From assembly GCA_030710605.1 (NCBI GenBank), contig CP092872.1:10733096-10797095 (forward strand): a stretch of 64,000 nt of DNA, read 5' to 3'. The notes beneath the pieces are model-generated. The model saw only the letters and a program-made list of their open reading frames with translations. It did not search any database and was not told the origin of the DNA. Source of the DNA: Cordylochernes scorpioides (lineage: Eukaryota; Arthropoda; Arachnida; Pseudoscorpiones; Chernetidae). Below, in pieces: positions 21,595 through 33,362 of this stretch (within the stretch, counting starts at the first letter, position 1; every line of letters starts with the position of its first letter). The position numbers and the translations under genes are program-made.

Positions 21595-21965
21595 TAGAGT
21601 GGTCTGGAGATTGATTTGGTGAATCCGCTAAGAGGGTTCACCACTGATAAGCCAAGACCTCCCAATATATTTTTTCATCGCAGTAAGGGCAGTAGAAGTT
21701 TGTATTACATATAAAAGAAACAATCGTGCTTAAATCCTTTCATTATAATCATATGTATGCATCTCTGCAGACCTATAAGCTTATGTCCATAGATTCCCTA
21801 AACATCCATAAGTTGTCTTCTTCAGTAAATATTCACGGTATATAATGGAACAATCCAATACACTAGTAAAGCGTTCTTAAGAATAATTTGGCGAAACTGC
21901 TGAAAATGTTCACCACTGATAAGCCAAGCCATTTTATCTAATAATTCGTATCATTGAAATGAAGG
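21595..21965. repeat. Dispersed repeat with GGTTCACCACTGATAAGCCA core, two copies
   Basis: Two units (21,600-21,760 and 21,780-21,965) share GCGAAnCnGCTnAnAnnGTTCACC and a 3' part with TTTTTTCATCGCAGTAAGG. Further copies occur at 40,570-40,750, 41,960-42,150, 42,600-42,800, 43,310-43,500, 23,650-23,850, 51,880-52,250 and 54,440-54,650, in both orientations. Family unknown; small frames over them are not genes. Confidence 0.75.
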
Positions 21966-22189
21966 ACCTGCAAATAGGAAATTTTAGAGATATAATTAAT
22001 CTTTAAAAAACATACTGTTAGAAATAATTGCAAAATTTAGCGATGGTTGGCCGTTGATACTAAATTAATAATAAGGTTAACAATACACACACACACTAGC
22101 TATATAGCGTATATAGAGAAACACAGATATTTTGTAAATGCTAATGGTATTTATACTATCATTGTGATCATATTTTTAAAAAGGAATCT

Positions 22190-22315
22190 ATCTTGAATGG
22201 CCAACTAAACGCTGCTTGATGTTGTACTGGGATATGGTGCACAAAGATGTCGCCAGCCATCAGCAACTTTCAGTTTCACGATAAGGATATGCCTCTTTTT
22301 CTTTCGTGATATATA
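22190..22315 (+). repeat. Relic of hammerhead-element family
   Basis: GCCAGCCATCAGCAACTTTC and CACGATAAGGATATGCC match the 3' end of the 17,779 element; the hammerhead core is absent. B partner 52,625-52,745. Confidence 0.65.
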
Positions 22316-22324
22316 TATGTAGTA

Positions 22325-22660
22325 ATGTAGTTGTTGTTATCCTGTTGGATGAATGCAGTGTGGCATGTTGGTTACAGTTGTGGAGGCCACAATGTTTAGA
22401 GTGGGTTCAGGCGTGATTGGGATTACACAAAAGAACGAGGCATGTTAGATGTCACCACAGAGATGGCGAGAGAGCAAGTGTAGCCGACGCCGGTCAGGGG
22501 AGATCTGTCTAGAGGGGTCTGTCTATCATCGTGTTTCAAAGCAGACTAATCTGTTTGAGCAAGAAGGGGGCATACCCGACTTGTTTTTCGGACCTTTTTC
22601 CTCTACAGGCGCCGACTGTCAATCACTCGAAATTTTATTTGTTACCTTGGCAATTACATT
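22325..22660. repeat. GC-richer 330-bp unit of unknown origin
   Basis: From GTAGTTGTTGTTATCCTGTT to CGCCGACTGTCAATCACTCG. The B partner is 52,785-53,100. A frame of 71 codons here and one of 148 codons on the B minus strand are not conserved with each other, so neither is accepted. It may be a LINE or SINE 3' region. Confidence 0.45.
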
Positions 22661-22679
22661 ATAACTATACAACACATGG

Positions 22680-23640
22680 GACATAGGATATATAGATATA
22701 TATTGGAATATATTACAACATATATATATATAAATCGCTGATTTAAATTTATATCCAGAAATTAAACCAAAAACATTTTCTTGATAAAATATAATACACT
22801 AATGTATGAAAAGCAGCTAACAATTTAGATAGAAGCGAAGTCTTTTAGACCTTGGATTAAGATCAAATTTGAATAATTAGGAAAATATGATTATTCATAA
22901 AGCCTTTGTTGGCACTTCGTCAAGGTTTAAAGAGCTTAAAAATAAATAATAAACAAATAGTATAACTCTTATAACTGGATTTCACGAGATTTTATAAACA
23001 ATATCTGGGTTTCCCATCGTAGATGATCAATATCAGGCTTGTAGAAATCCTGTTGTGTAAAATTACGTTTAAAAAGTTACTCATAGTTTGATATAAAATT
23101 ACATTTGAGAGATATATTGAAAGAGGCATTTACAGCTCTTCTTAAAATTCCTGATAGAAACATATATTATAGTTTATTCGATTCTCTTTATGAATTTATA
23201 ATTTCATTGAGACATTTGTGCTTCATGTTCGGAAAAAAAATACTTTTTTATATATTAATTTTACTAATTTTTTGACTGTATCTATTTATCTATTATTATC
23301 AAATCAGACGCGATATCCCTACAAGGGATGCTTGTGTCAAACAACAACACTAAATTCAGAGAACTATTTTACATAAACAATTGGTGAATTACAAGGTTTG
23401 AGTAGAAGTTTAAAGAAGAGAAGAAAAGGAAGAGACCTGTATTCCATTACTGTATTCCATATGGAGAAATGTGTGATATCATTTCTTTGTTACGGAAATT
23501 TCGGAGTATAGTCGTCATTTTCAGTTTCTCCATCCAGATATTTAAAGTCAAGTTCATTCAGTTTAAAGTCAGTCTTCGGATTAAATCAACGCATCAATAT
23601 TTGGATCATCCTTCCTCTTATTGACATGATGCATTTGCGC
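22680..23640. other. No gene seen; AT-rich, shared with B
   Basis: TA microsatellite at 22,720 (longer in B at 53,180). At 23,292 copy A preserves the empty site of the B Helitron. Confidence 0.5.
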
Positions 23641-23850
23641 GCTATCTGCTATCATGAATTTAAACTATTTTAAACACGTAAGGTTATTTTTTATAATTAA
23701 AATAAATTTATACTGTCTTTACTGCATTGATAAATTAATGGAAGAGCTTTGACTCATCAATGATGAACTCTCCCTGCGGCTTCGCCTGTTTAATCTACCA
23801 TACCGCTGTAATATTCGCTTAGGCTGTTTTTTTCCTTTATTCTAATGCTG
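23641..23850 (-). repeat. Dispersed repeat with TTTAATCTACCATACCGCTG end
   Basis: Inverted member of the family at 21,595. B partner 54,445-54,650. Confidence 0.65.
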
Positions 23851-24570
23851 AAGATGACCTCTTGGAAAATGTATTTTATCATTAGATATGTCAAATTACA
23901 AATACTTATTTATATGAAGAGCGCATATATGCAATAATATATAAAGTTGTCTCAAAGTTCGTGTTTTTCTTAAAACTTTGTTTTTCTCATTATTTGGCAA
24001 ATAATATTATTACGGCGAATACATAATAATACAATAACTTTATACATAATGCAAAGACATTATACATAACGGCGAATAATATTGGTATTTCATTTTTTGC
24101 AAGTGTTAACGAACTTTTGAGACTTTTGGAAGCATATAATATACACATATAATTATTTATATTGTTTAAATATACATAATAATAGCAATATTTCACAATT
24201 GGAAGCACGTCAATAATATATTTAATTTCACCAAGTTTAACCGAATAACTGTCGTGTTTTTAGTCTTCATCCTTTTAATTCTATTCGCTCCAGGTTGTTG
24301 TGTTCCTAAATATCACTCCGTCACTTAGATCTTCTTTACACTCTCAAACTCTTTATTTATCATAATAATAACGGTGAAAAAGGCACCTCTCCCTTTGAAT
24401 AAATATATTAAAATGTATTTATAGAACGATTCACACAACAGAATGTATGTAAGGAATTAAAACTATTATAGACGGGTATTATGTTAAAAGAAACATACGC
24501 GTCTAAAATAGTTTCAATTTTTCAAAACAAATGGCATGTCAATGCATCATATTGAAATGTATTGTTTTGA
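23851..24570. other. No gene seen; AT-rich
   Basis: ACATAACGGCGAATAATATT repeat at 24,065 and AT-rich DNA. Short frames are not conserved in copy B. Confidence 0.5.
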
Positions 24571-24950
24571 AAATAGAGCAATCCATATTTAATTCATTAC
24601 ATAATAAAAAAGGCATATATTGTATTTAATAAAAGATTTATTTGCCAATATTTCGGTCCTTTAATAAAGTAAATGCAGAAGAGTTACAAGGCACCTTGTT
24701 TATACGTTTTAGTTAGCTAAAGAAGGGCTTGTGTCCGAAAGCTTCCTTTATCAAGTAAATGAAGAAAAATTACGCAGTTTTTAGATTTTATTTTGTAATT
24801 TGTCGGAATACGTAATAGTGTGATAATGAATATAGAAAATTCACTTGATTTATGTTCAATTAAAACCATTGCTGGGAGAATCCTGTATGGGTCTTGATCC
24901 CTAATAAAGGTTTTTTTGTTTGTAAATATAGAATATTCATAGTGAATTAA
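24570..24950. repeat. Penelope-type repeat, diverged, plus LINE 3' tail
   Basis: GAAAATAGAGCAATCCATA and GGCATATATTG..TATTTAATAAA start a diverged copy. GAAGGGCTTGTGTCCGAAAG forms a stem-GAAA module. A LINE 3' end with GAATCCTGTATGGG follows at 24,880. B partner 55,385-55,750. Confidence 0.55.
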
Positions 24951-25560
24951 TGAAATTAATGATGCATTCTCTGATTATGGATCAATCTTTGTACGCTAGT
25001 AGATATTTCAAACTTGCTGTTTCTTTCGAGAGTAAACATTCCTTCTTCCCATTCTCTAACTAATGGTAAACTAATGGTTATAATAATAATAAGGTTATTA
25101 TAAATAACACGCACTCACTCTGTTTATTACTAGCTTTATCATTCCCCAATTTATTCCGACATACTTTTTAATAGAATAAAATGGCGGGCGCCTTTTTCTC
25201 TTCTGAAGAATTTAAATTTTAAAAATAAAAGAGAAGGGAGGGGAAAAGTTTTTTTTTCATTATTAAATAATCTAAAGTTCTTTAGAAGGTAAAATATTCC
25301 TTACGGTTAAGAATAAGTAAATTATTTTGGTTTTTCTTTTTGCATATATACAATAATGATTTGAATTTTCTCCCCTTTTTTTTTCAGTTTTAATTTAATA
25401 CGTGAATGCCTTTCTTTTCCCAATTTTTTATTGTTTGGATAGATTGAGGGCTTCTGGAAGACCAATAGTAATAGGGCAATCATTATCTTTTTTTGTAAAT
25501 TTTGTTTTCCTTATAACCCTGTTGTTGATTAGCTTTAATATTTTTCTAGGATATTAATAG
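24951..25560. other. No gene seen; well conserved between copies
   Basis: Includes AATAAAATGGCGGGCGCC at 25,175 with a 13-codon frame, identical in B (55,998). No longer frame exists. Confidence 0.45.
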
Positions 25561-25569
25561 AATAACTAA

Positions 25570-25825
25570 ATTTCGTGGTCCATTTGGATGAGGAAAGCGA
25601 AGACTAGAACGCGGCTGATTCCACACTCGTCTTTTCAGTGATACGCTAACTTCTACACGGTGGAATCTGTGGCCACTGGATATGCTTCGGACCTGGAGGC
25701 TGTTGTTGGGTTCTGTGCTGCCTGGAGTATAGGAGCTCCATCTATGATTCCTTCCTGTGGTGAATCTGTTTAAGACCGGTGGTCTTAATAAAGCTGTCTA
25801 TGTGTGTGTGAATATATTCTTAAAC
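25570..25825 (+). repeat. LINE-like 3' end with AATAAA and TG tail
   Basis: GC-richer 250 bp ending in hairpin AAGACCGGTGGTCTT, then AATAAAG and a short (TG)n tract. This looks like the 3' end of a retroposed element. B partner 56,395-56,640, followed there by an expanded TA microsatellite. Confidence 0.5.
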
Positions 25826-25994
25826 AGTAGAACCTATATATATATTTATCATTAAATATTACACAAAATTCTATTCACTGTACAAACGTATATAATAAAG
25901 TCGACCAAAAATCACAATACACATATTGATATATAGGTTTTTTTAACATATAATTAGATAATTTTAATTTATATTTAGACATTTCTCATTTTAA

Positions 25995-26200
25995 TTACAA
26001 TTTTATTCTCACAATGAGTATCTTTTTTATTTAAAAAACGCTAGCTTTCAAGCGTTAATCGCTCTTCATCGGGCTTACAATAATATCGACCTTGATCCCA
26101 CCAGAAATATTTACAAAAAACAAACGCGCGCCGCGTGGATATTTATCAAAAAAAGATACTCATTGTGAGAATATAATTGTAATTTTAATACTTTTTTCAC
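25995..26200 (-). repeat. Foldback element with hammerhead-like hairpin
   Basis: Arms of about 33 bases (TTATTCTCACAATGAGTATC and its complement) flank a core. On the minus strand the core reads CGATGAAGAGCG, loop ATTAA, CGCTTGAAAGC. The stem followed by GAAA has the layout of a decayed hammerhead of Penelope-like elements. B partner 56,868-57,050. Confidence 0.6.
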
Positions 26201-26245
26201 AATTATATCATGAATAAAGATTTCTCATTTTAATATAGACATTTT

Positions 26246-26304
26246 CATTTTAATTTAGACACATGGACGTTGTATAGAAAAGTCCATGTGTCTAAATTAA
26301 AATG
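26246..26304. repeat. Perfect 23-bp hairpin
   Basis: CATTTTAATTTAGACACATG plus GAC, a 13-base loop, then the exact complement (26,282-26,304). The same 23-bp arms are intact in B (57,115-57,173). Confidence 0.9.
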
Positions 26305-26309
26305 GAAAA

Positions 26310-28135
26310 TATCTATTTAAAAATGAAAAATGTCTAAATATATATTACAATTGTCTAATTAAAAGTTAAAAACCCATATACAAAATAATAATAGGGATTT
26401 CAGAGGAATGTAATTTCTAAAACGTTATTTCCTCATGTTTATAAAGGCAGCAGACCTTTTAAGGCGCCTAAATAAAGTATGAGAAGAACTTAAGGAAAAG
26501 AGGCTCACAGGAGAAAAAGCTATAAAATTAAAGGACTATCCGACCGCCGAGTTAGTTTCATTAACTATTAAATCTCTATCCATATAGAACCCACCATATA
26601 ACGTTAATAGAAGATAATTATTAATATATGTACTTACCGCCTTTAATATCCCTTACCATAAATAGGGTTAATAATCGTTTGTTTTAGAAAAGTAGATGTG
26701 CTCTATCAATTTGAATTATAACCCTTTGATAAATTAAGGTATATATGTTATATCTTTTGAAACTCTATAGTGAAATAAATTTCTATTAATTATCTATTTA
26801 TAAATTAGGTTAGGAATATAACATAACGATATTATATATTTAATGGATGCATATATATGTTTTTTTTTACAACGATATTTGAAAATAATATATGTTTGAT
26901 TAAAATGGCATATATTGAATCAAAATATCATTTAATTTACTTTGATACTATTTTTTAATTTTGATCCAATATAAGCCTTTTTAATTAAATATTCATTTAT
27001 GAATTACTCTAATTTCAATATATTTATATATATATATGTTATTATATATATATTTAAAATATGTTATTAGAAAGAAAATTTAAAATAAATATTTTGCAGA
27101 CGAATATTTTACCAAATATATATTTTATTAGAATATATATAGATAGCCAAAATATAATGTATTTATCATTTTAATGGGAAATATATCGAAATGAATAAAT
27201 GAAGTCAATATTTATTTAAACCGTGTGGGTTTATACAATTTGAAATGAAATTATTTTTAAAGCAGATATATACATTTCAAATTTTTCTTAACCGAAGCGT
27301 GAAATTACATGCCTATCAACCTTTTAGATTTGAAAAAAAAAAAGAAATCAAAAGAAAAATTCAATATTCCCAAAAAAGAATTTTCAAATTGAATTGGTTT
27401 CTTTCCGATATGGAAATATCAAAAAGTCAAAATATATTTTCAAAGGTCTTTTTAGACGCGCAAAAATAAATAATAAAAAGTTTACTAATATATGTATTTA
27501 TTCTATATATTTATCTCAATGATTCAATAAATAAATAGAAAAAAATCTTTGAACTCAATCATGTTATATATGTAATGTTTGTTATATGTTTAAGAAAATA
27601 CATTTCAAAAATATGAAACAAGTCTATTTTATGCGGATAAATTACATTGTTATTAAGATTAATATAAATGCATCTCAATATGATATAAATAATGTAAATA
27701 AAATGATACCAAAAGAATCGTCAAAAACTCACCAGTTATCCGAGCAGACGATGAGGCGAAGTTCTTCAATTCACGACCACAGAACACAGTGGCAATCCAG
27801 GAGTGACTCGTAGCCCCCTAGCGGAGAAAAATACCTCTGGGCGCAAAATAAAATTACAATTAATATAAAATGCGTCCTTTCTCTTTCTCTCTCTCTTTTT
27901 TAAATATTATATTTGCATATTTGTTATATTAAAAATAAATGTCTAGCACTATAATATTTGTAGTATTAAAGAATTGATTAAATAGATAATTTTAATAAAT
28001 AGTAGCGGTCTCTCTCTCAAATATATTTTTCTAAATGAATATTGAGATCGTTCTCATAGTTTAACCGATTATATATATTAATTAATATTATATCATTTTA
28101 ATCAAGATAATTATAATTCAATAGTATTTATTATT
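26310..28135. other. No gene seen; AT-rich shared block
   Basis: Short frames at 27,245 and 27,586 differ in frame and sequence from those in B (58,111), so they are not coding. A copy of the Penelope-type end lies at 26,940-26,990. A GC-richer island at 27,720-27,840 is almost identical in B (58,570-58,700). Confidence 0.5.
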
Positions 28136-28137
28136 TA

Positions 28138-28430
28138 ATTAAAAAGGCATATGTTGGATCAAAATATCATTTATTTTACCAATATTTCAGTTGGCTGAAC
28201 GCCAACCTTTATCAAGGTGTTATAAGATATTAATGTGTGTCAACAACAAACTCAGCGCCACACAACGTCAACAGCATTAAGTTTTTAAAATGGTATAATA
28301 TTTAAATGATAACACTTTAAAATATTATAACACCTTGATAAAGGTTGGCGTTCAGCCAATTGAAATATTGGTAAAATAAATTATTTTTTGATCCAATATA
28401 TGCCTTTTTAATTAAAGATTTTTCTATAGA
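28138..28430. repeat. Head-to-head pair of Penelope-type repeats
   Basis: A minus copy (28,138-28,265) and a plus copy (28,320-28,430) form a palindrome around a short AT centre. Outer edges are AAAAAGGCATATGTTGG and its complement. B partner 58,985-59,280. Confidence 0.8.
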
Positions 28431-28815
28431 TTGCTCTATTTTCAAAAGTATTTATTATAAAAATAATTTGATATAATATAATTTTAATAATTTTAAATTT
28501 TAATTTGCATTGTCAATTTATTTTCAATATATTTTTGACAATATTATTCTATATATAATTCCGATATTATTAGAAATACTTTTAACCTTATTGAAATTTG
28601 TCTATTTTAAATATTTTATATCGGTTTTAATAAAGAAAAAGTAACTCTGATGATTTTGTAATTTCAATAAATAAAAGTTAATAAAGTGTTTAAAATTACG
28701 TTGAATTTTCAAATATTCTTACAACGAGCTACTTTTCCAGCTTGAACATCATTTGTTTTTCATAGTTGATGCTTTTTTACTTTGAATGAAAACATAAGTT
28801 ATCATTATTTTGTTA

Positions 28816-29724
28816 CAACAACAACAACAACAACAAAAAGCCTTTATTCAGGGTCACTGACCCTATACAGGATTCACCAGAGGTATTTTTTTTCTAGATT
28901 TGATTCGTTTTGTCTCCTCTCTTATTGTAAAGACGTTGCTGTATCACCTCATAAGCATAAATAAATAAATAACCAGAGGTATGCATAAGAACAAAGCAGT
29001 GAGACAAAGGAAATAACGATATATACAGAAGAAAAGGAAAAAAAAAAACAAGAGAAAGAGGGAAGCAAGAAAAACAACACAAAAAGAGTAGCAGTAAGAA
29101 AGTGAGGAGTGAGTGTCACTTGGCCTTCTTCTGAGATATGGACTTGTGGAAACCATAAAACGCCGTAGCAATATACTTATTCTGGGTCATATTGTCAATT
29201 ATATATGGAAGTGAAGCACAGAGTTGCCCAGTTTTGAGCATAAGGGTTTTTCTTTCTTCTTTCAGAGCATAGCAATCAAAATATAGTGAGTGATTTCATT
29301 TTTTAGTTTTGAATTACAGAAGGTACAAATCGGGTCCTCACCGCAGAGCATCTTGGTGTGGTTTTCTCTGAAAAAACTTGAAAGTATTCTAACTTGTGCG
29401 AGTAGTCTTACAACCGGGAAAGGAAAATCCCCTAAAAGGTATCCCTCCGTCATGAAAGATATGTGAATGTCTTTGTAGTGAGAGTATAGCTTAGATTTAT
29501 CCATTCTTGTAAGGTCGTTTTGTATAGATTGGTCTGCCGCTGTTTTTAAGAGCCCTGTAATCGCGCTCCTCAGCGTTTCATGATCATCACAGGAAACAAG
29601 TGCAGGGTACCATTATTGTTAAGCAGATTGGTGAGCTTTGTAATGAAACCGATGGGTGTGCCCGAGGCATTAGACAGTTCCCGTGTTCTATTAAAACACA
29701 TACGCGGCAATCTGTCACTGCTCA
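28816..29724 (-). mobile_element. 5'-truncated LINE, minus strand, only in copy A (909 bp)
   Basis: Flanked by TATCATTATTTTGTTA (28,800-28,815) and TATCATTATTATGTTA (29,725-29,740), a 16-bp target-site duplication with one mismatch. The 3' tail is (GTT)n when read on the minus strand. The same 3' motif (GAATCCTGTATAGGG) is found in the 14,191 LINE. Copy B (59,650) lacks it. Confidence 0.9.
29100..29720 (-). pseudogene. LINE ORF2 C-terminus, frameshifted
   Basis: The minus frame entering at about 29,720 (SSDRLPRMCFNRTRELSNAS) shifts near 29,583 into the frame HETLRSAITGLL, which runs through MDKSKLYSHYKDIHISF and AQVRILSSFF. It ends with ICTFCNSKLKNEITHYIL, a Cys/His C-terminal tail as in the 14,191 copy. 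Reverse transcriptase is absent. The plus frame at 29,600-29,836 is an antisense shadow. Confidence 0.7.
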
Positions 29725-30363
29725 TATCATTATTATGTTAAGATATCTCTTCATTGTATATTTGTATGACGAACTAATTCTTCCATTTAAAATACAATTG
29801 TCAAGTAGAAAATTAGGAAAGGGCATTGATGCTTAAAATTACTTTTTAGTTCGAATGAAAACATAAGTTATCATTATTTGGTTAAGATATTTCTTCATTG
29901 TATATTTGTATGACGAACTAATGCTTCCATTTAAAATACAATTGTCAAGTAGAAAATTAGGAAAGGGCATTGATGCTTAAAATTACTTTTTAGTTCGAAT
30001 GAAAACATAAGTTATCATTATTTGGTAAAGATATTTCTTCATTGTATATTTGTATGACGAACTCATTCTTCCATTTAAAATACAATTGTCAAGTAGAAAA
30101 TTAGGAAAGGACATTGATGCTTAAAGTAACTTTTTACTTTGAATGAAAACATAAGTTATCATTATTTGGTTAAGATATTTCTTCATTATATATTTGTATG
30201 ACGAACTAATGCTTCCATTTAAAATAAAATTGTCAAGTAGAAAATTAGGAAAAAGGACATTGATGCTTAAAATTACATTTTAGTTTGAATGAAAACATAA
30301 GTTATCATTATTTTGTTAAGATATTTATTCATCGTATGTATGACGAGCTAATGCTATATTTAA

Positions 30364-30561
30364 CACTTTCAACCCGAGAGATGTAAATTCGCGTCCTTTT
30401 CGATTTTCAAAATTAAATATAATATTAAATACCGAATTCGCGTCTACCAGTATCTTGTTCCTTCTTGTCTATCTATCAGTGGGTTGGGGAAATGTCAGCT
30501 GACCTAATGTACCTGTAAAACATCGGCAAGGAAGCGAATTCACTTTTCTCGGGTGAAAGTG
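30364..30561. mobile_element. piggyBac-like MITE, 198 bp
   Basis: Flanked by TTAA on both sides (30,360-30,363; 30,562-30,565). Ends CACTTTCAACCCGAGAGATG and, inverted, CACTTTCACCCGAGAAAAGT. A TTAA target and short TIR are the piggyBac hallmarks. No transposase frame. B copy of identical length at 59,866-60,063. Confidence 0.8.
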
Positions 30562-30565
30562 TTAA

Positions 30566-31065
30566 AAGACAATTTTCACTTAGAAATTTAGAAAAGACAA
30601 TTTAAAAAAAAAAGACAATTTATTTAATAAAAAACAATTTTAAACTTATAAAAATATAATAGAAGCAATGATAAAGGTTTATATTACAATCAAATTATAC
30701 TTATCAAGATCAACAATCTGTTCATAAAATAATAAATATTTGCTACCATCGCATTCAAAATTGAATACTTTTATGAGTTTACGAATTGCAATATCAGTTA
30801 TTTTCTTCTGAATGGATATCGAAATACTTGAAACAAATGCTAACTTAGGTGATGCTTACATTTAACCTATTGCCTCAATTTCAAAAGCGTAGTTACAAAT
30901 TGACTAAAAGGTTAAGCTGGTAGGTATATTGTGTTTCTGTATAGAGGGAATGTAAGAAAATATTTTATAACCATATTAAACAAAATTGAATAACTCTATT
31001 TAAGAAAATTTCAAAACGGTACTATTTCTAGTGATTGATTGAAACGGATATGAATATTAGTTGAT
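30566..31065. other. No gene seen; AT-rich
   Basis: Shared with B (60,068-60,565). Nothing recognised. Confidence 0.5.
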
Positions 31066-31205
31066 AGAAAGGCATATATTGGATTTAATAAAATATTTAT
31101 TTGCTAATATTTCGGTTGCCTGAACACCAAATTTTATCAAGGCATTACATTTTTGTATAAACAAACTCAGCGCCGCATAATGTTATTAGGATTGCTCTAT
31201 TTTCA
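31066..31205 (-). repeat. Penelope-type repeat, second subfamily
   Basis: GGCATATATTGGATTTAATA, TTGCCTGAACACCAAATTTT and CAGCGCCGCATAATG mark a diverged subfamily. B partner 60,570-60,695. Confidence 0.7.
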
Positions 31206-31330
31206 GAATGGATATGAATATATCTCTAAAATCTAGACTAATTTAAATAAAAATAGACAAATATTTCACTAACAAAACTAAAAATATCTATAGTATAAGT
31301 GTTAATATTATTGATTTTTTTTAGTTTTAA

Positions 31331-31576
31331 TTGATGTAAATAATTATATGTAAATAATCTTTGTCAGGATTAGAATGACGATTCCTGTATGGGACTTTGA
31401 TTCCAGTAAAAGGCTTGTTGCTGCTGTTGTATATAGTCACAGTGTAGAAAATACTATACTATACCTACTACATATATCTCTGTATTCTTAGTTCTCTTCT
31501 CTTCAATTACTCTGTAAACTGGCGAATCCTATATAGGACGAGAGGTCCTCAATGAAGGCTTTTGTTGTTGTTGTTG
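31331..31576 (+). mobile_element. LINE 3' UTR insertion, only in copy A
   Basis: Starts TTGATGTAAATAATTATATG, same family as the 3' UTR at 14,680, with a (GTT)n tail. The flank TTTTAGTTTTAA repeats on both sides (31,319-31,330; 31,583-31,594). Absent from B. Confidence 0.85.
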
Positions 31577-31599
31577 ATTTTATTTTAGTTTTAACTCTT

Positions 31600-32190
31600 T
31601 TCTCTTTCAATTGGATCATATCAATTTAAATTTGTGTATATTTTTACTACTTTGAATATATATCAATCAGCCAAATAAATAAAATGTCTGCGATATCCTC
31701 AAGTGAGATTATTTACTGTTGTGAAGTGAAGATTTTTCCTAATTCCTCCTATGCATTTCTTGACATCTTAAACTTCAGAGTTTTCATATTCTCAACCTCC
31801 AACCCCAAGACACATTATTGACTGTATTGACTCATCCATTGATGAGCTCTACTCTTCCCCGGCAGACACCATCAACAAGCTTTACAAGCTTGATACCTTA
31901 ATTGTGATTTAGGTAGAGATAAGAAACAAGAAGAGTTTTGATAACCTTTTTGTAAAATAAATGTATAGGTTTAATTAAAACGTGAAATAAATGTTAACAT
32001 TATAATTTTAAATATTCTATAATTTTTCTTTCCTATATACGGCAAGCTACTGTTCTACTTGAGTTAAAAATAATTCATTATTGAATTAATTTACACTCGT
32101 GGACAAAACGAAGTTGTACATTTTAGAATTTTATAACCATAACTGGTTGAAATATATTTTTGAAAATAGAGCAATCCATAAATAAATCTT
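31600..32190. other. No gene seen; LINE-like 3' tail fragment
   Basis: A block with GACTCATCCATTGATGAGCT and AAGCTTTACAAGCTTGATAC (31,820-31,920) is shared with 61,560-61,660. No frame. Confidence 0.45.
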
Positions 32191-32194
32191 TAGT

Positions 32195-32480
32195 TAAAAA
32201 GGCATATATTGGATCAAAATATCATTTATTTTACCAATATTTCAGTTGGCTGAACGCCAACCTTTATCAAGGTATTATAACATATTTAATGTGTGTCAAC
32301 AACAATAACTCTGAGAGATATTTGATACACAGTGACCTTTATTGAAGACACACGGGATAACCAAGTCTGAACAAAATTGTCTCTGTCTCCTTAAAAAAAA
32401 AAAAAAAAAAAAAAAAAAACAGACAACCGGGAACAATAAAAAATTTCCACTTCCTTAAGTTTTGTTTATGAGTATATTTG
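32195..32480. repeat. Penelope-type repeat fused to Tc1-type MITE fragment and A-tract
   Basis: A minus Penelope-type unit breaks off in GTGTGTCAACAACA and continues directly in MITE sequence AATAACTCTGAGAGATATTT. A run of about 27 A residues follows at 32,393-32,419. The same junction is in B (61,925-62,200), where the A-tract differs. Confidence 0.75.
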
Positions 32481-32679
32481 AGTTTCTGACTTGGTAAATT
32501 AGTTAATTTTAATGTATTTTTGAAGTATGTATCACACACAGAACATTATCTCGTTGATTACGATGCAATTCAAAGAAGCCATCTAAACCAAAATGCAGCT
32601 AACTTGTGTTATGCTTACATCCCCAACCTATAGTGTTCTATTTTGAAAATAGAGCAATCCATAAATAAATCTTTAAATA

Positions 32680-32905
32680 AAAAGACATATATTGGATCAA
32701 AATATCATTTATTTTACCAATATTTCAGTTGGCTGAACGCCAACCTTTATCAAGGTATTATAACATATTAATCTTATATATTAATAATCTTATATTAATA
32801 TTAATATGTTATAACACCTTGATTAAGGTTGGCGTTCAGCCGACTGAAATATTGCTAAAATAAATTATATTTTGATCCAATATATGCCTTTTTAATTAAA
32901 TAGTA
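32680..32905. repeat. Head-to-head pair of Penelope-type repeats
   Basis: Minus unit (CAGTTGGCTGAACGCCAACC) and plus unit (GGTTGGCGTTCAGCC) around an AT palindrome ATATTAATCTTATAT. B partner 62,395-62,620. Confidence 0.85.
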
Positions 32906-33194
32906 TTCTATGTTTAAAAGTTCTATAGAAACAGCTGAACTAGGTAACAGTTTGTAGCTGGAATCTATTGGAAATTCTCAATTCCAAATGAAATATAAAC
33001 TAACGTAAAAGAAATCCTAATTTTATTATTAACATTTCTTGATTAAAATGAAAGCAAAAAGGTATAAAAGCACAATTTTCAATTATAATAAAAATTTCTC
33101 ATTTAACACTTAAATTGGATCTAGCATAATTGTCTATCTCTGAATTTTAATATAATAGAAAATTTTGAATATATCAATTTATTATTAAATATAA

Positions 33195-33362
33195 AACGAC
33201 ATTTGAAAATTATCCCGCATGTGTTTCCTTTAAACGAAAAATCGAAATATATTTTTAAGGAGAAATAACGGTTCTTTCTAACCTTTCTCCTTAAAAATAT
33301 ATCTCGATTTTTCGTTTAAAAGAAACACATGCGGGATGATTTTCCAATGTTGTTTTACAATC
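33195..33362. repeat. Palindrome of two SINE tails
   Basis: AAAACGACATTTGAAAATTA with CATGTGTTTC at the left pairs with GAAACACATGCGGGATGATT at the right around a short centre near 33,280. Both arms match the tail of the tRNA-headed repeat. B partner 62,915-63,080. Confidence 0.8.

Larger units (their letters stand above)
28782..30360 (+). repeat. 144-146-bp tandem repeat (5 copies, split by the LINE)
   Basis: GAATGAAAACATAAGTTATC recurs at 28,783, 29,853, 29,997, 30,141 and 30,287. The LINE at 28,816 interrupts the first unit. Copy B has only two units (59,645-59,850). Confidence 0.88.

Noticed and set aside
23820-23870. CTGAAGATGACC...GGAAAA as hammerhead
   Set aside because: The core fits loosely but no helix II or helix I can form.
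27245-27469. 74-codon Lys/Ile-rich frame
   Set aside because: The counterpart at 58,111 shifts frame in A-tracts and reads differently; the composition only reflects AT-rich DNA.
32160-32345. 61-codon frame MKIEQSINKSLV, also at 61,888
   Set aside because: It runs through a Penelope-type repeat and a MITE fragment; it is a shadow of the shared junction.
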